Assembly: GCA_964540905.1 (NCBI GenBank)
Contig: CAZIOS010000002.1
Location: 62,001-126,000, forward strand
Reading direction: 5' to 3'
From: VAYN01 sp964540905
GTDB lineage: Bacteria; Actinomycetota; Thermoleophilia; Solirubrobacterales; 70-9
Length of the DNA: 64,000 nt
Shown here: positions 53,894-62,691 of the stretch, one piece after another
Position numbering within the stretch: position 1 is the stretch's first letter
Layout: each line of letters begins with the position of its first letter
Translations under genes and position numbers: made by a program
Notes under the pieces: model-generated
Told to the model about the DNA's origin: nothing
Seen by the model: the letters and a program-made list of their open reading frames with translations, nothing else
Database searches by the model: none

Positions 53894-53918
53894 CTACCCG
53901 CCGTCCGGATCGAGAAAC
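53894..53918 (-). promoter_or_regulatory. SigB-type promoter of the 44-aa membrane protein gene
   Basis: GTTT (53915-53918), 15 bp, GGGTAG (53894-53899) on the minus strand; spacing identical to those at 45318 and 47843. Confidence 0.6.
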
Positions 53919-53926
53919 CGAACCGG

Positions 53927-54895
53927 TCAGGCGACCGCGGTCGGCAGCGGCTCGCCGCGGACGGCGGCGATCGCGTTGCGGGCGGCGAGCTCGGCCATCG
54001 CCCGCCGGGTCTCGACCGTCGCCGAGCCGAGGTGGGGAGCCAGGGTCACGTTGTCGAGGCCGAGCAAGCCGGGGTGCACCCGCGGCTCATGCTCGTAGAC
54101 GTCGAGGGCAGCGGCGATGCGGCCCCCCTGCAGCACCGCGACCAGCGCCGCTTCGTCGACGACCGGGCCGCGGGCGACGTTGACCAGCAGCGCCCCGTCG
54201 CGCAGCAGCGCCAGCCGCTCGGCCGAGATCAGGTGGCGGGTCTCGGCCGTCAGCGGACAGTGCAGGCTGACGACGTCGGCGCTGGCCAGCAGCTGCTCGA
54301 GCTCCAGCCGCTCCGCCGCCAGCGCCGCGACCAGCTCCGGCGCGGCCGGGTGACGGCTGGCGTAGGCGATCCTCATGCCGAAGGCGCGGGCGCGCTCGGC
54401 GACGCGGCGACCGATCGCGCCGAGGCCGACGATCCCGAGCAACTTGCCGCGCAGGTCGCGGCCGAGCATGAAGTCCATCCCCCAGGCCCAAGGCTGACCG
54501 GAGCGCAGCAGCCGTTCGCCCTCGCCGAGGCGGCGGCTGGCGGCGAGGATCAGCGTCAGGGTGAGGTCGGCGGTGGCGTCGTCGAGCACGCCGGGGGTGT
54601 TGGCGACGGCTACGCCGCGGCGCTCGCAGGCGGCAAGATCGACGTTGTCGTAGCCGACGGCGACGTTGGCGACGCAGCGCAGGCCGGGGCCGGCGGCGTC
54701 GAGCAGCTCCGCGTCGACGCGGTCGCCGAGCATGGCGAGGACGGCGTCGGCACTGGCGACCAGGGCCAGCAGCTCGGCCCGCGGCAGCGATCCCTCTCCC
54801 TCCCCCACCCGCACCTCGCCGACCGCCCGCAGCAGCTCCAGCGCCGGCTCCGGCAGCCGGCCGCTGACAGCGAAGACTGGCTCGGCGGCGCTCAT
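53927..54895 (-). CDS. D-2-hydroxyacid dehydrogenase (glyoxylate/hydroxypyruvate reductase type)
   Basis: NAD(P)H-dependent reduction of 2-oxoacids (322 aa). Rossmann motif GIVGLGAIGRRVAERARAFG, catalytic Arg in VNVARGPVVDEAAL, Glu in DVYEHEP, His in LAPHLGSAT. TAGAGT (54904-54909) lies 8 nt before the ATG. Exact substrate not determinable. Confidence 0.9.
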   Translation of the reverse strand: MSAAEPVFAVSGRLPEPALELLRAVGEVRVGEGEGSLPRAELLALVASADAVLAMLGDRVDAELLDAAGPGLRCVANVAVGYDNVDLAACERRGVAVANTPGVLDDATADLTLTLILAASRRLGEGERLLRSGQPWAWGMDFMLGRDLRGKLLGIVGLGAIGRRVAERARAFGMRIAYASRHPAAPELVAALAAERLELEQLLASADVVSLHCPLTAETRHLISAERLALLRDGALLVNVARGPVVDEAALVAVLQGGRIAAALDVYEHEPRVHPGLLGLDNVTLAPHLGSATVETRRAMAELAARNAIAAVRGEPLPTAVA

Positions 54896-54984
54896 CGCCC
54901 GGGACTCTACGTCGCGCTGCGCCTTTTGCCCGCTATGCGGACATAAAGCGCGGCGCTCGCCGGCTGCCGGTTAGACTCGCGGCG

Positions 54985-55191
54985 GTGAGCGAGGCGATCG
55001 AAGAGGGGTTCAAGGAGGGCGACAAGGTCTGGGTGCAGGACGCCGACGGCCGTCACCACCCCGGGATCTTCGTCGGCAACAACGAAGCCGCCGGTTGGTT
55101 CGGCGGCGGCCCCAGCGCCTACGTCGCCCACCCCGAGGCGCACCAGGCCGAGGTCGTCTCGATCTTCCGCATCACCCCGCGCGACGAGTAG
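54985..55191 (+). CDS. small conserved-looking hypothetical protein (68 aa)
   Basis: Begins SEAIEEGFKEGDKVWVQDAD and has GIFVGNNEAAGWFGGGPSAY, a compact beta-rich fold like an SH3-type barrel. No family recognised. GTG start with TAGACT (54972-54977) ending 7 nt upstream. Confidence 0.65.
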   Translation: MSEAIEEGFKEGDKVWVQDADGRHHPGIFVGNNEAAGWFGGGPSAYVAHPEAHQAEVVSIFRITPRDE

Positions 55192-55304
55192 CGCGCTTCC
55201 TGTCGATTTCGGCCTCGCCCGTTCGTCGCCGGGGTAGAAAGAGGGTTCAGATCGGCCGCGGGGCGGCCGGCCGGGCCTCCAACCACCACGCGAAGGAGCA
55301 GGCG

Positions 55305-55682
55305 ATGCGATTCATGATGTTCATGTACCCGGAGATCACCGAAGCGGACTGGAATCCGAGTGCCGAGGACGTGGCGGCGATGGGCCGCTACAACGAGGAG
55401 CTGCGCAAGGCCGGGCTGCTGCTCTCGCTCGACGGGCTGCACCCGCCGGGGGAAGGGGCCCGGGTCAAATTCTCCGGCGGCGAGGTCACCGTCACCGACG
55501 GGCCCTTCGCCGAGGCGAAGGAGGTCGTCGGCGGCTACTGGCTGATCCAGGCGCGCTCCAAGGAGGAGGCGGTCGAGTGGGCCTCGCGCTGCCCCGGCCA
55601 GGACTGCACGATCGAGGTGCGGCGGGTGTTCGAGATGGAGGACTTCCCGCCGGACGTCCGGGCGGCCGCCGAGCAGGCGTAG
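55305..55682 (+). CDS. YCII-related DGPF-domain protein
   Basis: 125 aa. MRFMMFMYPEITEADWNPSA, then VTVTDGPFAEAKEVVGGYWL with the name-giving DGPF motif, then IEVRRVFEMEDFP. AAGGAG precedes the ATG. Such genes stand next to ECF42-type sigma factors, as here (33-bp gap), and are thought to serve as partners; their chemistry is unknown. Confidence 0.9.
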   Translation: MRFMMFMYPEITEADWNPSAEDVAAMGRYNEELRKAGLLLSLDGLHPPGEGARVKFSGGEVTVTDGPFAEAKEVVGGYWLIQARSKEEAVEWASRCPGQDCTIEVRRVFEMEDFPPDVRAAAEQA

Positions 55683-55714
55683 CGGCCCGGCGGGCGGGAC
55701 CGATCCACCAGCGG

Positions 55715-56992
55715 ATGCCGAGCAGCGACCCCAGGCGGGCGATCGAGGCGGTCTGGCGGATCGAGTCCGCCCGCCTCGTCGCCGGCCTGGCGCGGATGGT
55801 TCGCGACGTCGGCCTCGCCGAGGACTTGGCGCAGGACGCGCTGGTGGCGGCGCTGGAGAGCTGGCCACGGTCGGGCGTCCCAGACAACCCGGGCGCCTGG
55901 CTGATGGCGACGGCGAAGAACCGGGCGATCGACCTGATGCGGCGCGGCGCCAGGCTCGAGCGCAAGCAGGAAGAGCTGGCGCGCGAGGTCGGCATCCGCC
56001 TGGCGCTCGACGGGGCCGAGCTCGAGGCGGCGCTCGACGACGAGGTCGGCGACGAGCTGCTGGGGCTGATGTTCGTCTGCTGCCACCCGCTGCTCTCGCG
56101 GCAGGCGCGGGTGGCGCTGACCCTGCGCCTGCTCGGCGGCCTCAGCACGGCCGAGATCGCGCGGGCGTTCCTGGTCGCGGAGCCGACGATCGCGCAGCGG
56201 CTGGTGCGGGCGAAGCGGACCCTGCGCGACGCCCGGGTGCCGTTCGAGGTGCCGCGCGGCGACGAGCTGGCGGCGCGGCTGCCCGCGGTGCTGGAAGCGA
56301 TCTACCTGGTCTTCAACGAGGGCTACGCGGCGAGCGCCGGCGAGGACTGGATTCGGCCGGCGCTGTGCGAGGAAGCGCTGCGGCTGGGCCGCATCCTGGC
56401 GGCGCTGGCGCCGGCCGAGCCGGAGGCGCACGGGCTGATCGCGCTGCTGGAGATCCAGGCCTCGCGCGCCGCCGCCCGGCTCGCCCCCGACGGCCAGCCG
56501 GTGCTGCTGCTCGACCAGGACCGCAACCGCTGGGACCCGCTGCTGATCGGCCGCGGCCTGGCGGCGCTGAAGCGGGCCGAAGCGCTCCCCGGCCCGCTCG
56601 GCCCCTACGGGGTGCAGGCGGCGATCGCCGCCTGCCACGCGCGGGCGCGCGAGGCCGCGGAGACCGACTGGGTGCGGATCGCCGCCCTCTACGACGCCCT
56701 CGCCCAGGTTGCCCCCTCGCCGGTGGTCGAGCTCAACCGCGCGGTGGCGCTGACGATGGCCTTCGGCCCCGAGGCCGGCCTCGAGCTGCTCGACCGGATC
56801 GCCGCCGAGCCGGCCCTCGCCGGCTACCACCTCCTCCCCAGCGTCCGCGGCGACGCCCTCGCCAGGCTCGGCCGCGGCGCCGAGGCCGCCGCCGAGTTCC
56901 GCCGCGCCGCCGAGCTCACCGCCAACGCCCGCGAGCGCGAGCTGCTGCTGCGCCGGGCGACGGAGTGCGACCGAGGACCGGACCTGGGCTAG
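55715..56992 (+). CDS. ECF42-type sigma factor with long C-terminal extension
   Basis: 425 aa. Region 2: LARMVRDVGLAEDLAQDALV and NPGAWLMATAKNRAIDLMRR; region 4: LTLRLLGGLSTAEIARAFLV. Beyond about res 180 is a helical (TPR-like) extension with YLVFNEGYAASAGEDWIRP, the mark of the DUF6596/ECF42 group. No anti-sigma gene is adjacent, as is normal for this group, where the extension controls activity. Downstream of the DGPF gene in the same operon. Confidence 0.92.
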   Translation: MPSSDPRRAIEAVWRIESARLVAGLARMVRDVGLAEDLAQDALVAALESWPRSGVPDNPGAWLMATAKNRAIDLMRRGARLERKQEELAREVGIRLALDGAELEAALDDEVGDELLGLMFVCCHPLLSRQARVALTLRLLGGLSTAEIARAFLVAEPTIAQRLVRAKRTLRDARVPFEVPRGDELAARLPAVLEAIYLVFNEGYAASAGEDWIRPALCEEALRLGRILAALAPAEPEAHGLIALLEIQASRAAARLAPDGQPVLLLDQDRNRWDPLLIGRGLAALKRAEALPGPLGPYGVQAAIAACHARAREAAETDWVRIAALYDALAQVAPSPVVELNRAVALTMAFGPEAGLELLDRIAAEPALAGYHLLPSVRGDALARLGRGAEAAAEFRRAAELTANARERELLLRRATECDRGPDLG

Positions 56993-56995
56993 GCT
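56990..56995 (+). promoter_or_regulatory. -10 hexamer of the carbonic anhydrase gene, overlapping the sigma gene stop
   Basis: TAGGCT, 8 nt before the GTG at 57004. Its first three bases are the stop codon of the ECF42 gene. Confidence 0.5.
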
Positions 56996-57003
56996 GCCGC
57001 GCC

Positions 57004-57504
57004 GTGGAGACGATCGACGAGTTGCTGGGCAACAACCGGGCCTTCGCGGAGCTGCTGCCGGACCGCCATCTCGACGTCCGCCCCAGCCGGGGGCTGGCGA
57101 TCGTCACCTGCATGGACTCGCGGCTCGACGTCTTCGCGGCGCTGGGCCTGAGCGACGGCGAGGCGCACGTGCTGCGCAACGCCGGCGGCGTCGTCACCGA
57201 CGACGTGATCCGCTCGCTGGCGATCTCCCAGCGCAAGCTCGGCACTCGCGAGGTGATGCTGATCCACCACACCGACTGCGGCATGCAGAAGCTCAGCGAC
57301 GACGGCTTCCGGGCCGAGCTGGAGGAGGCAACCGGCGTCGCCCCGTCGTTCGCGATCGAGTCCTTCGCCGACGCCGACGCCGACGTGCGGCAGTCGCTGC
57401 TGCGGGTGCGCCGCTCCGCCTTCCTCCCCCACCGCGACCGCGTGCGCGGCTTCGTCTACGACGTCGACAGCCGCCGCCTGCGCGAGGTCACGGTCGAGGA
57501 CTAA
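57004..57504 (+). CDS. beta-class carbonic anhydrase
   Basis: Zinc enzyme converting CO2 and bicarbonate (166 aa). Zinc ligands and catalytic pair: Cys, Asp and Arg in TCMDSRLDVF, His and Cys in HHTDCGMQK. Short form without N-terminal helices. GTG start. Confidence 0.92.
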   Translation: METIDELLGNNRAFAELLPDRHLDVRPSRGLAIVTCMDSRLDVFAALGLSDGEAHVLRNAGGVVTDDVIRSLAISQRKLGTREVMLIHHTDCGMQKLSDDGFRAELEEATGVAPSFAIESFADADADVRQSLLRVRRSAFLPHRDRVRGFVYDVDSRRLREVTVED

Positions 57505-57555
57505 GAGCGCGCAGGTCGTTCCTACCGCCAGGCGGGAGAAATGACCTGCGCGCTC
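57505..57555. terminator. intergenic hairpin between convergent genes (copy 3-like)
   Basis: GAGCGCGCAGGTC (57505-57517) pairs with GACCTGCGCGCTC (57543-57555). The inner segment also pairs, giving a nearly continuous stem of about 25 bp. Its core (TTCCTACCGCC...GGGAGAAAT) resembles the core of the hairpin at 46273-46316, though the arms differ. Confidence 0.6.
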
Positions 57556-57571
57556 GCCAGCCAAGCGGGCG

Positions 57572-58717
57572 TCACGCGCCCATGCTGCGGGCGATCACGA
57601 CCCGCTGGATCTCGTTCGTGCCCTCGTAGATCTGGGTGATCTTGGCGTCGCGCATCATCCGCTCGACCGGGTACTCGTTGACGTAGCCGTAGCCGCCGAG
57701 CACCTGGATCGCCTCGACCGTGACCCTCATCGCGTTGTCGGAGGCGAACAGCTTCGCCATCGAGGTCCACTTGCCGAGGTCGGCCGGGCGCTGCGGCAGG
57801 TCGGCCAGCGCGCAGGCCTTGTAGAGCAGCTCGCGGGCGGCGGCGGTGCCGGTCTCCATGTCGGCGAGCTTGAACTGCAGGCCCTGCAGGGCGTTGATCG
57901 GCTTGCCGAAGGCGATCCGCTCCTTGGCGTAGGCGTTGGCGTAGTCGGTCGCGCCCTGGGCGATCCCGACCGCCTGGGCGGCGGCGCCAAGCCGGGTCCG
58001 CTCGAGCGTCCCCAGCGCGACCGAGAGCCCTTTGCCCTCGATCCCGACCAGGTTCTCGTGCGGGACGCGGACGTCGGTGAACGACGGCGAGCCGGTCGGC
58101 GAGCCCTTGATCCCGAGCTTGTGCTCGAGCTGGCCGGGGTCGAAGCCCTCGCGCTCCTTCTCGACCACGAAGGCGCTGATCCGGTGGTTCTCGCGGTCGG
58201 TGATGGCGAAAACGACGTAGAAGTCGGCGACGCCGGCGTTGGTGATCCAGTTCTTCTGGCCGTTGATCACCCACTCGTCGCCGTCGCGGACGGCGCTGGT
58301 CCGCATCGAGGCGGGGTCGCTGCCGGCCTCGGGCTCGGAGAGGGCGAAGGCCGGCGACCACTCGCCGCTGGCGCATCTGGGCAGGAAGCGCTCTTTCAGC
58401 TCCGCGGAGCCGAAGAGCTGGATCGGCAGCGTCCCCAGCTCCTGCACCATCAGGATCAGGGCCGAGGCGGCGCAGGCCTTGGCGATCTCCTCGACCGCCA
58501 TCTGCAGGACCAGGGTGCCGGTGCCGGTGCCGCCGTATTGCTCGGCGAAGGGCAGGCCGAGGACGTCGTGCTCGGCGAGCAGCTTGCGCACGTCCCACGG
58601 GTACTTGCTTTCGCGGTCGATCTCGGCGGCGCGGGGGGCGATCTTGTCCTGCGCCAGCGCGCGGACCATGTCGCGGAGGTCTCGGGACTCTTGGGGGACT
58701 TCGTAGGTGTTGGTCAT
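57572..58717 (-). CDS. acyl-CoA dehydrogenase
   Basis: FAD enzyme for alpha,beta-dehydrogenation of acyl-CoA (381 aa). FALSEPEAGSDPASMRT and WVINGQKNWITNAGVADFY are the ACAD signatures; VLGGYGYVNEYPVERMMRDA and IYEGTNEIQRVVIAR include the catalytic Glu. Chain-length class unknown. TAGACT (58727-58732) lies 9 nt before the ATG. Confidence 0.94.
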   Translation of the reverse strand: MTNTYEVPQESRDLRDMVRALAQDKIAPRAAEIDRESKYPWDVRKLLAEHDVLGLPFAEQYGGTGTGTLVLQMAVEEIAKACAASALILMVQELGTLPIQLFGSAELKERFLPRCASGEWSPAFALSEPEAGSDPASMRTSAVRDGDEWVINGQKNWITNAGVADFYVVFAITDRENHRISAFVVEKEREGFDPGQLEHKLGIKGSPTGSPSFTDVRVPHENLVGIEGKGLSVALGTLERTRLGAAAQAVGIAQGATDYANAYAKERIAFGKPINALQGLQFKLADMETGTAAARELLYKACALADLPQRPADLGKWTSMAKLFASDNAMRVTVEAIQVLGGYGYVNEYPVERMMRDAKITQIYEGTNEIQRVVIARSMGA

Positions 58718-58764
58718 CGGCGCGGCAGTCTATGCGGCGGCGGCCGCTGCCTAGACTGGCGCCC

Positions 58765-60702
58765 GTGGCCACCGTCGCCCCCTACGGCTCCTGGCGCTCG
58801 CCGATCGGCCCCGAGCTGGTCGCCGCCGGCGCCCGCCGCCTGGCGGCGCCGGCGCTGGCCGCTGACGGCGCCGTCTGGTGGGCCGAGGGGCGGCCGGCCG
58901 AGGGCGGCCGCACGCTGCTGATGCGCCGCCCCGCCGGCGGCGAGCCCGAGCAGGTGACGCCGGCCGGCGTCAACGTCCGCACGCGGGTGCACGAGTACGG
59001 CGGCGGCGCCTGGCACCTGGCCGCCGCCGACCTCGTCCTCTTCGTCGACTTCGCCGACCAGCGCCTCTACCGCCAGCGGCTCGGGGAGGAGCCGGTGGCG
59101 ATCACGCCTGAGCCCGCGGCGCCGGCGGCGCTGCGCTACGCCGACTTCCGCCTCACCCCCGACGGCCTCACCGTGATCTGCGTGCGCGAGCGCCACGGCG
59201 AGGGCGAAGCGGTGAACGAGATCGTCGCCCTGCCGCTCGACGGCAGCGACGAGCCCGCCGTCCTCGTCGCCGGCAGCGACTTCTACTCCTTCCCCCGTGT
59301 CTCCGCCGACGGCCAGTGGCTGGCCTGGACCTGCTGGGAGCACCCGAACATGCCCTGGGACGGGACCGAGCTGTGGCTGGCGCCGCTCGACGATCCCGGC
59401 GACGCGATGCTGGTCAGCGGCGGGGCCGCCGAGTCGGTCTTCCAGCCCGAGTGGGACGCCGCCGGGCGGCTGCACTTCGTCTCCGACGCCGACGGCTGGT
59501 GGAACCTCTACCGGCTCGAGGGCGAGACCGTGGTCCAGCTCACCGCCGAGCGGGCCGACCTCGCCCACCCGCAGTGGCTCTTCGGCGGCGCCGCCTACGC
59601 CTTCCTCGAGGACGGCTCGATCGCCTGCGTGCGCTGCGAGCGCGGCGAGGAACGGCTGTTCCTGCTCGAGCCCGGCGGCGAGCGCCCGCGCGACCTCGAG
59701 CTGCGCTTCACCGCCTTCGGCTTCCCGGCGCTCTGCGCCCGTGGCAGCCGCATCGCCTTCGCCGCCGCCAGCCCGGCGCAGGAGGCCGCGGTCGTCGTCC
59801 ACGACCTCGCCAGCGGCGAGCTGGAGCAGGTGCGGGCGGCCAGCGAGACGGCGATCGACGGCGACTTCGTCTCGATCCCGCGCCCGATCGAGTTCCCGAC
59901 CAGCGGCGGCGAGACCGCCCACGGCTTCTACTACCCGCCCGCCAACGCCAGCTTCGAGGCGCCGGCGGGCGAACGGCCGCCGCTGATCGTCCAGAGCCAC
60001 GGCGGCCCCACCTCCCACGCGACGCCGGCGCTCGACCGCGAGTTCCTCTTCTGGACCAGCCGCGGGATCGGCGTCGTCGACGTCAACTACCGCGGCTCCA
60101 GCGGCTACGGCCGCGCCTACCGCGACCGCCTGCGCGGCGAGTGGGGCGTGCTCGACACCGAGGACTGCATCGCCGCCGCCCGCCACCTCGCCGCCAGCGG
60201 CGAGGCCGACGGCGAGCGGCTGGCGATCCGCGGCGGCTCGGCCGGCGGCTACGCGACCCTCTGCGCGCTGGTCTTCCACGACGAGTTCGCCGCCGGCGCC
60301 AGCTACTACGGCGTCGCCGACACCGAGACCCTGGCCGCCGACACCCACAAGTTCGAGTCGCGCTACCTCGACAGCCTGATCGGCCCCTACCCGGAGCGCA
60401 AGGAGCTCTACTACGAGCGCTCGCCGATCCACTTCGTCGAGCGCCTGCGGGCGCCGGTGATCCTCTTCCAGGGACTGGAGGACAGGATCGTGCCGCCGAG
60501 CCAGGCGGAGACGATGGTGGCGGCGCTGGAGGCCAACGGCGTCCCCCACGCCTACCTCGCCTTCGCCGGCGAGCAGCACGGCTTCCGCCGCGCGGAGACC
60601 GAGGTCCGCTGCCTCGAAGCCGAGCTCTGCTTCTACGGCCGCATCCTCGGCTTCGAGCCCGCCGACGAGCTCGAGCCGGTGGAGATAGCGAACCTCAGCT
60701 GA
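58765..60702 (+). CDS. S9-family serine peptidase (prolyl oligopeptidase/acylaminoacyl-peptidase type)
   Basis: 645 aa. N-terminal beta-propeller about 1-370, alpha/beta hydrolase about 380-645 with the Ser in RGGSAGGYATLCAL, Asp in FQGLEDRIVPP and His in GEQHGFRRAE. No signal peptide, so cytoplasmic. The GTG at 58765 is chosen because TAGACT (58752-58757) ends 7 nt upstream; an ATG 33 bp earlier lies before that box. Its end overlaps the convergent acyltransferase by 8 bp. Confidence 0.9.
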   Translation: MATVAPYGSWRSPIGPELVAAGARRLAAPALAADGAVWWAEGRPAEGGRTLLMRRPAGGEPEQVTPAGVNVRTRVHEYGGGAWHLAAADLVLFVDFADQRLYRQRLGEEPVAITPEPAAPAALRYADFRLTPDGLTVICVRERHGEGEAVNEIVALPLDGSDEPAVLVAGSDFYSFPRVSADGQWLAWTCWEHPNMPWDGTELWLAPLDDPGDAMLVSGGAAESVFQPEWDAAGRLHFVSDADGWWNLYRLEGETVVQLTAERADLAHPQWLFGGAAYAFLEDGSIACVRCERGEERLFLLEPGGERPRDLELRFTAFGFPALCARGSRIAFAAASPAQEAAVVVHDLASGELEQVRAASETAIDGDFVSIPRPIEFPTSGGETAHGFYYPPANASFEAPAGERPPLIVQSHGGPTSHATPALDREFLFWTSRGIGVVDVNYRGSSGYGRAYRDRLRGEWGVLDTEDCIAAARHLAASGEADGERLAIRGGSAGGYATLCALVFHDEFAAGASYYGVADTETLAADTHKFESRYLDSLIGPYPERKELYYERSPIHFVERLRAPVILFQGLEDRIVPPSQAETMVAALEANGVPHAYLAFAGEQHGFRRAETEVRCLEAELCFYGRILGFEPADELEPVEIANLS

Positions 60703-62656
60703 CCAGGCAGTGGGCGCCGCCTTCGGTTTTGCCGGAGGCCGGGAAGGCGTGGGCGAGAGCGTGGGCGATCAGCTCGGAGCGGGCGGCGTAGCCGGGCGAG
60801 GTGAAGTGGATGCCGTCTTCGATGAACCATTCGTCTTTGACGTCGGCGGCCCAGTTGTAGACGCGCATGTTGGGATATTTGCGGCAGGCTTCGAGCAGCG
60901 TTTCGTCCCACTTCTGCATGTTTTCCTCGGAGTAGGGATCGCCGCTTTTGACGATCGAGCGGACGTTCACCCACATCACCGGTTCGTCCCCGATCGTGTT
61001 CATCATCATTTCCATCCGTTCGAGGTCGCCGACCGCGGAGCCGACGGCGACGTCGGCGCTGTCGTTGGTGCCCAGCGCCAGCACCCAGCAGCCTTTGTAG
61101 CCTTCGTTTTTCCAGGCTTCCGCGACTTCGTCGGCGCTCGGTTCGCCTTCGAAGGTCTCGAGGATCGAGCGGGCGCCGGAGATCTCGAAGTGCTGTTCGA
61201 TCGCCCCGACTTTGGCGTACTGGGCTTCGATCCGCTGGTCGGCGAGCGGCAGGTATTCGGGCGAGGTCAGCCCCTCCGAGGTCGAGTCGCCGATGTGGAT
61301 CACCGCCTTGCAGGAGGTGTGCTGGGAGGAGGCCGCCTGGGCCGGGGTCAGCGGCGCCGGCTTGGTGGTGCCGGCGGCGCGCGCTTCTTCGACCCGGGCG
61401 TCCTTGCCTTCGGCCGGGACCGAGTTGACGCCGGCCATCCCCAGCACCGCGGCGACCAGGACCACGCCGACCCCGGCGGCGATCGCCCAGCCGCGCTGGG
61501 TCAGGTCCGCCGGGCGCCAGCCCTGGGTCCGCAGCCGGCGCAGCAGGCGGCCGAGGGCGCCGTGGCGGACCGGCTCCTCGACGTAGTGCCAGGAGAGCGC
61601 GGCGACGCCGAGGATCGCCGCCACCTGCAGCGCCTCGCGCAGCAGTTCGTGGCCGTCGGCGATGCCGCCGGGGGTGGTGAGGACGATGATCGGGAAGTGC
61701 CAGAGGTAGATCCCGTAGGAGCGCACGCCGACCCAGCGCAGCGGCCGCCAGCCGAGCGCGCCGCCGAGCCGGCAGGCCGGGTGCGCCAGCGCCGCCACCA
61801 CCAGCACCGTCGCCAGCGAGAGCACGACGAAGCCGCCGCGGTAGAGGAAGGAGTCGTACTGGTTGGTGAGGTAGATCATCAGCGCGATCGCGACCAGGCC
61901 GAGGACGCCGAGGCCGTCGAGCAGGTTGCGGGCGCCGAGCGAGATCCGGCGGTTGAGGCGGCGGCTGGGCCAGACCATCGCCAGGGCGGCGCCGAAGAGC
62001 AGCTCGCAGGCGCGGGTGTCGGTGCCGTAGTAGACCCGCGAGGGGTCGAGGCTGGGGTGGTAGAGGACCGCCATCAGGATCGCCGAGGCGAAGGCGAGGC
62101 CGAGGGTCACCAGCGCCAAACGCGGCCGCAGCCCGGAGGCCAGCGGCCTTTCCCGCACCAGCCGCACGCAGAGCAACAGCACGAACGGCCAGATGATGTA
62201 GAACTGCTCCTCGACCGCCAGCGACCAGAGGTGGTTGAGCGGGCCGGGCGGGGCGAAGCGAGCGAAGTAGGAGACGTCGCCGAAGATCAGCTGCCAGTTG
62301 CTGACGTAGAGGGCCGAGGCGACGACCGCGTCGCGGAACTGCTGCGGCTGCGCCGGGCCGAAGATCGTCACCCAGGCGACGACGATCGCCAGCATCACGA
62401 ACAGCGCCGGCAGCAGGCGCCGGGCGCGGGCCAGCCAGAACCTGCCGAGGCGGATGTGACCGCGCCGGGCGAGCTGGGAGAGGAGGATGTCGGTGATCAG
62501 GTAGCCGCTGAGGGTGAAGAAGATGCCGACCCCGAGCAGGCCGCCGGGCGCCCAGCCGAAACCGAGGTGGAAGGCGATGACGGAGAGGACGGCGATCGCT
62601 CGCAGCCCGTCCAGCCCGGGCATGTAGCGCTGGTTGCGCTTGACTGGTTCAGGCAT
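60695..62656 (-). CDS. OafA-type membrane O-acyltransferase with SGNH domain
   Basis: 653 aa. Acyltransferase_3 domain of about ten helices (YMPGLDGLRAIAVLSVIAFH, GVGIFFTLSGYLITDILLSQ, LWSLAVEEQFYIIWP), then an extracellular SGNH hydrolase-like domain from about res 430 with HIGDSTSEGL (Ser) and EDGIHFTSPGY (Asp, His). Such proteins O-acetylate cell-wall or exopolysaccharide glycans. ATG 62656 (MPEPVKRNQR) has TACCAT 11 nt upstream. Confidence 0.92.
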   Translation of the reverse strand: MPEPVKRNQRYMPGLDGLRAIAVLSVIAFHLGFGWAPGGLLGVGIFFTLSGYLITDILLSQLARRGHIRLGRFWLARARRLLPALFVMLAIVVAWVTIFGPAQPQQFRDAVVASALYVSNWQLIFGDVSYFARFAPPGPLNHLWSLAVEEQFYIIWPFVLLLCVRLVRERPLASGLRPRLALVTLGLAFASAILMAVLYHPSLDPSRVYYGTDTRACELLFGAALAMVWPSRRLNRRISLGARNLLDGLGVLGLVAIALMIYLTNQYDSFLYRGGFVVLSLATVLVVAALAHPACRLGGALGWRPLRWVGVRSYGIYLWHFPIIVLTTPGGIADGHELLREALQVAAILGVAALSWHYVEEPVRHGALGRLLRRLRTQGWRPADLTQRGWAIAAGVGVVLVAAVLGMAGVNSVPAEGKDARVEEARAAGTTKPAPLTPAQAASSQHTSCKAVIHIGDSTSEGLTSPEYLPLADQRIEAQYAKVGAIEQHFEISGARSILETFEGEPSADEVAEAWKNEGYKGCWVLALGTNDSADVAVGSAVGDLERMEMMMNTIGDEPVMWVNVRSIVKSGDPYSEENMQKWDETLLEACRKYPNMRVYNWAADVKDEWFIEDGIHFTSPGYAARSELIAHALAHAFPASGKTEGGAHCLVS

Positions 62657-62691
62657 CTGTCGCCCGAATGGTACGTGTGAGAGGAGAAGCG

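Noticed and set aside
55230..55245. GGGGTAG upstream of the DGPF gene as a SigB-type promoter
   Set aside because: No GTTT at 15-16 bp upstream.
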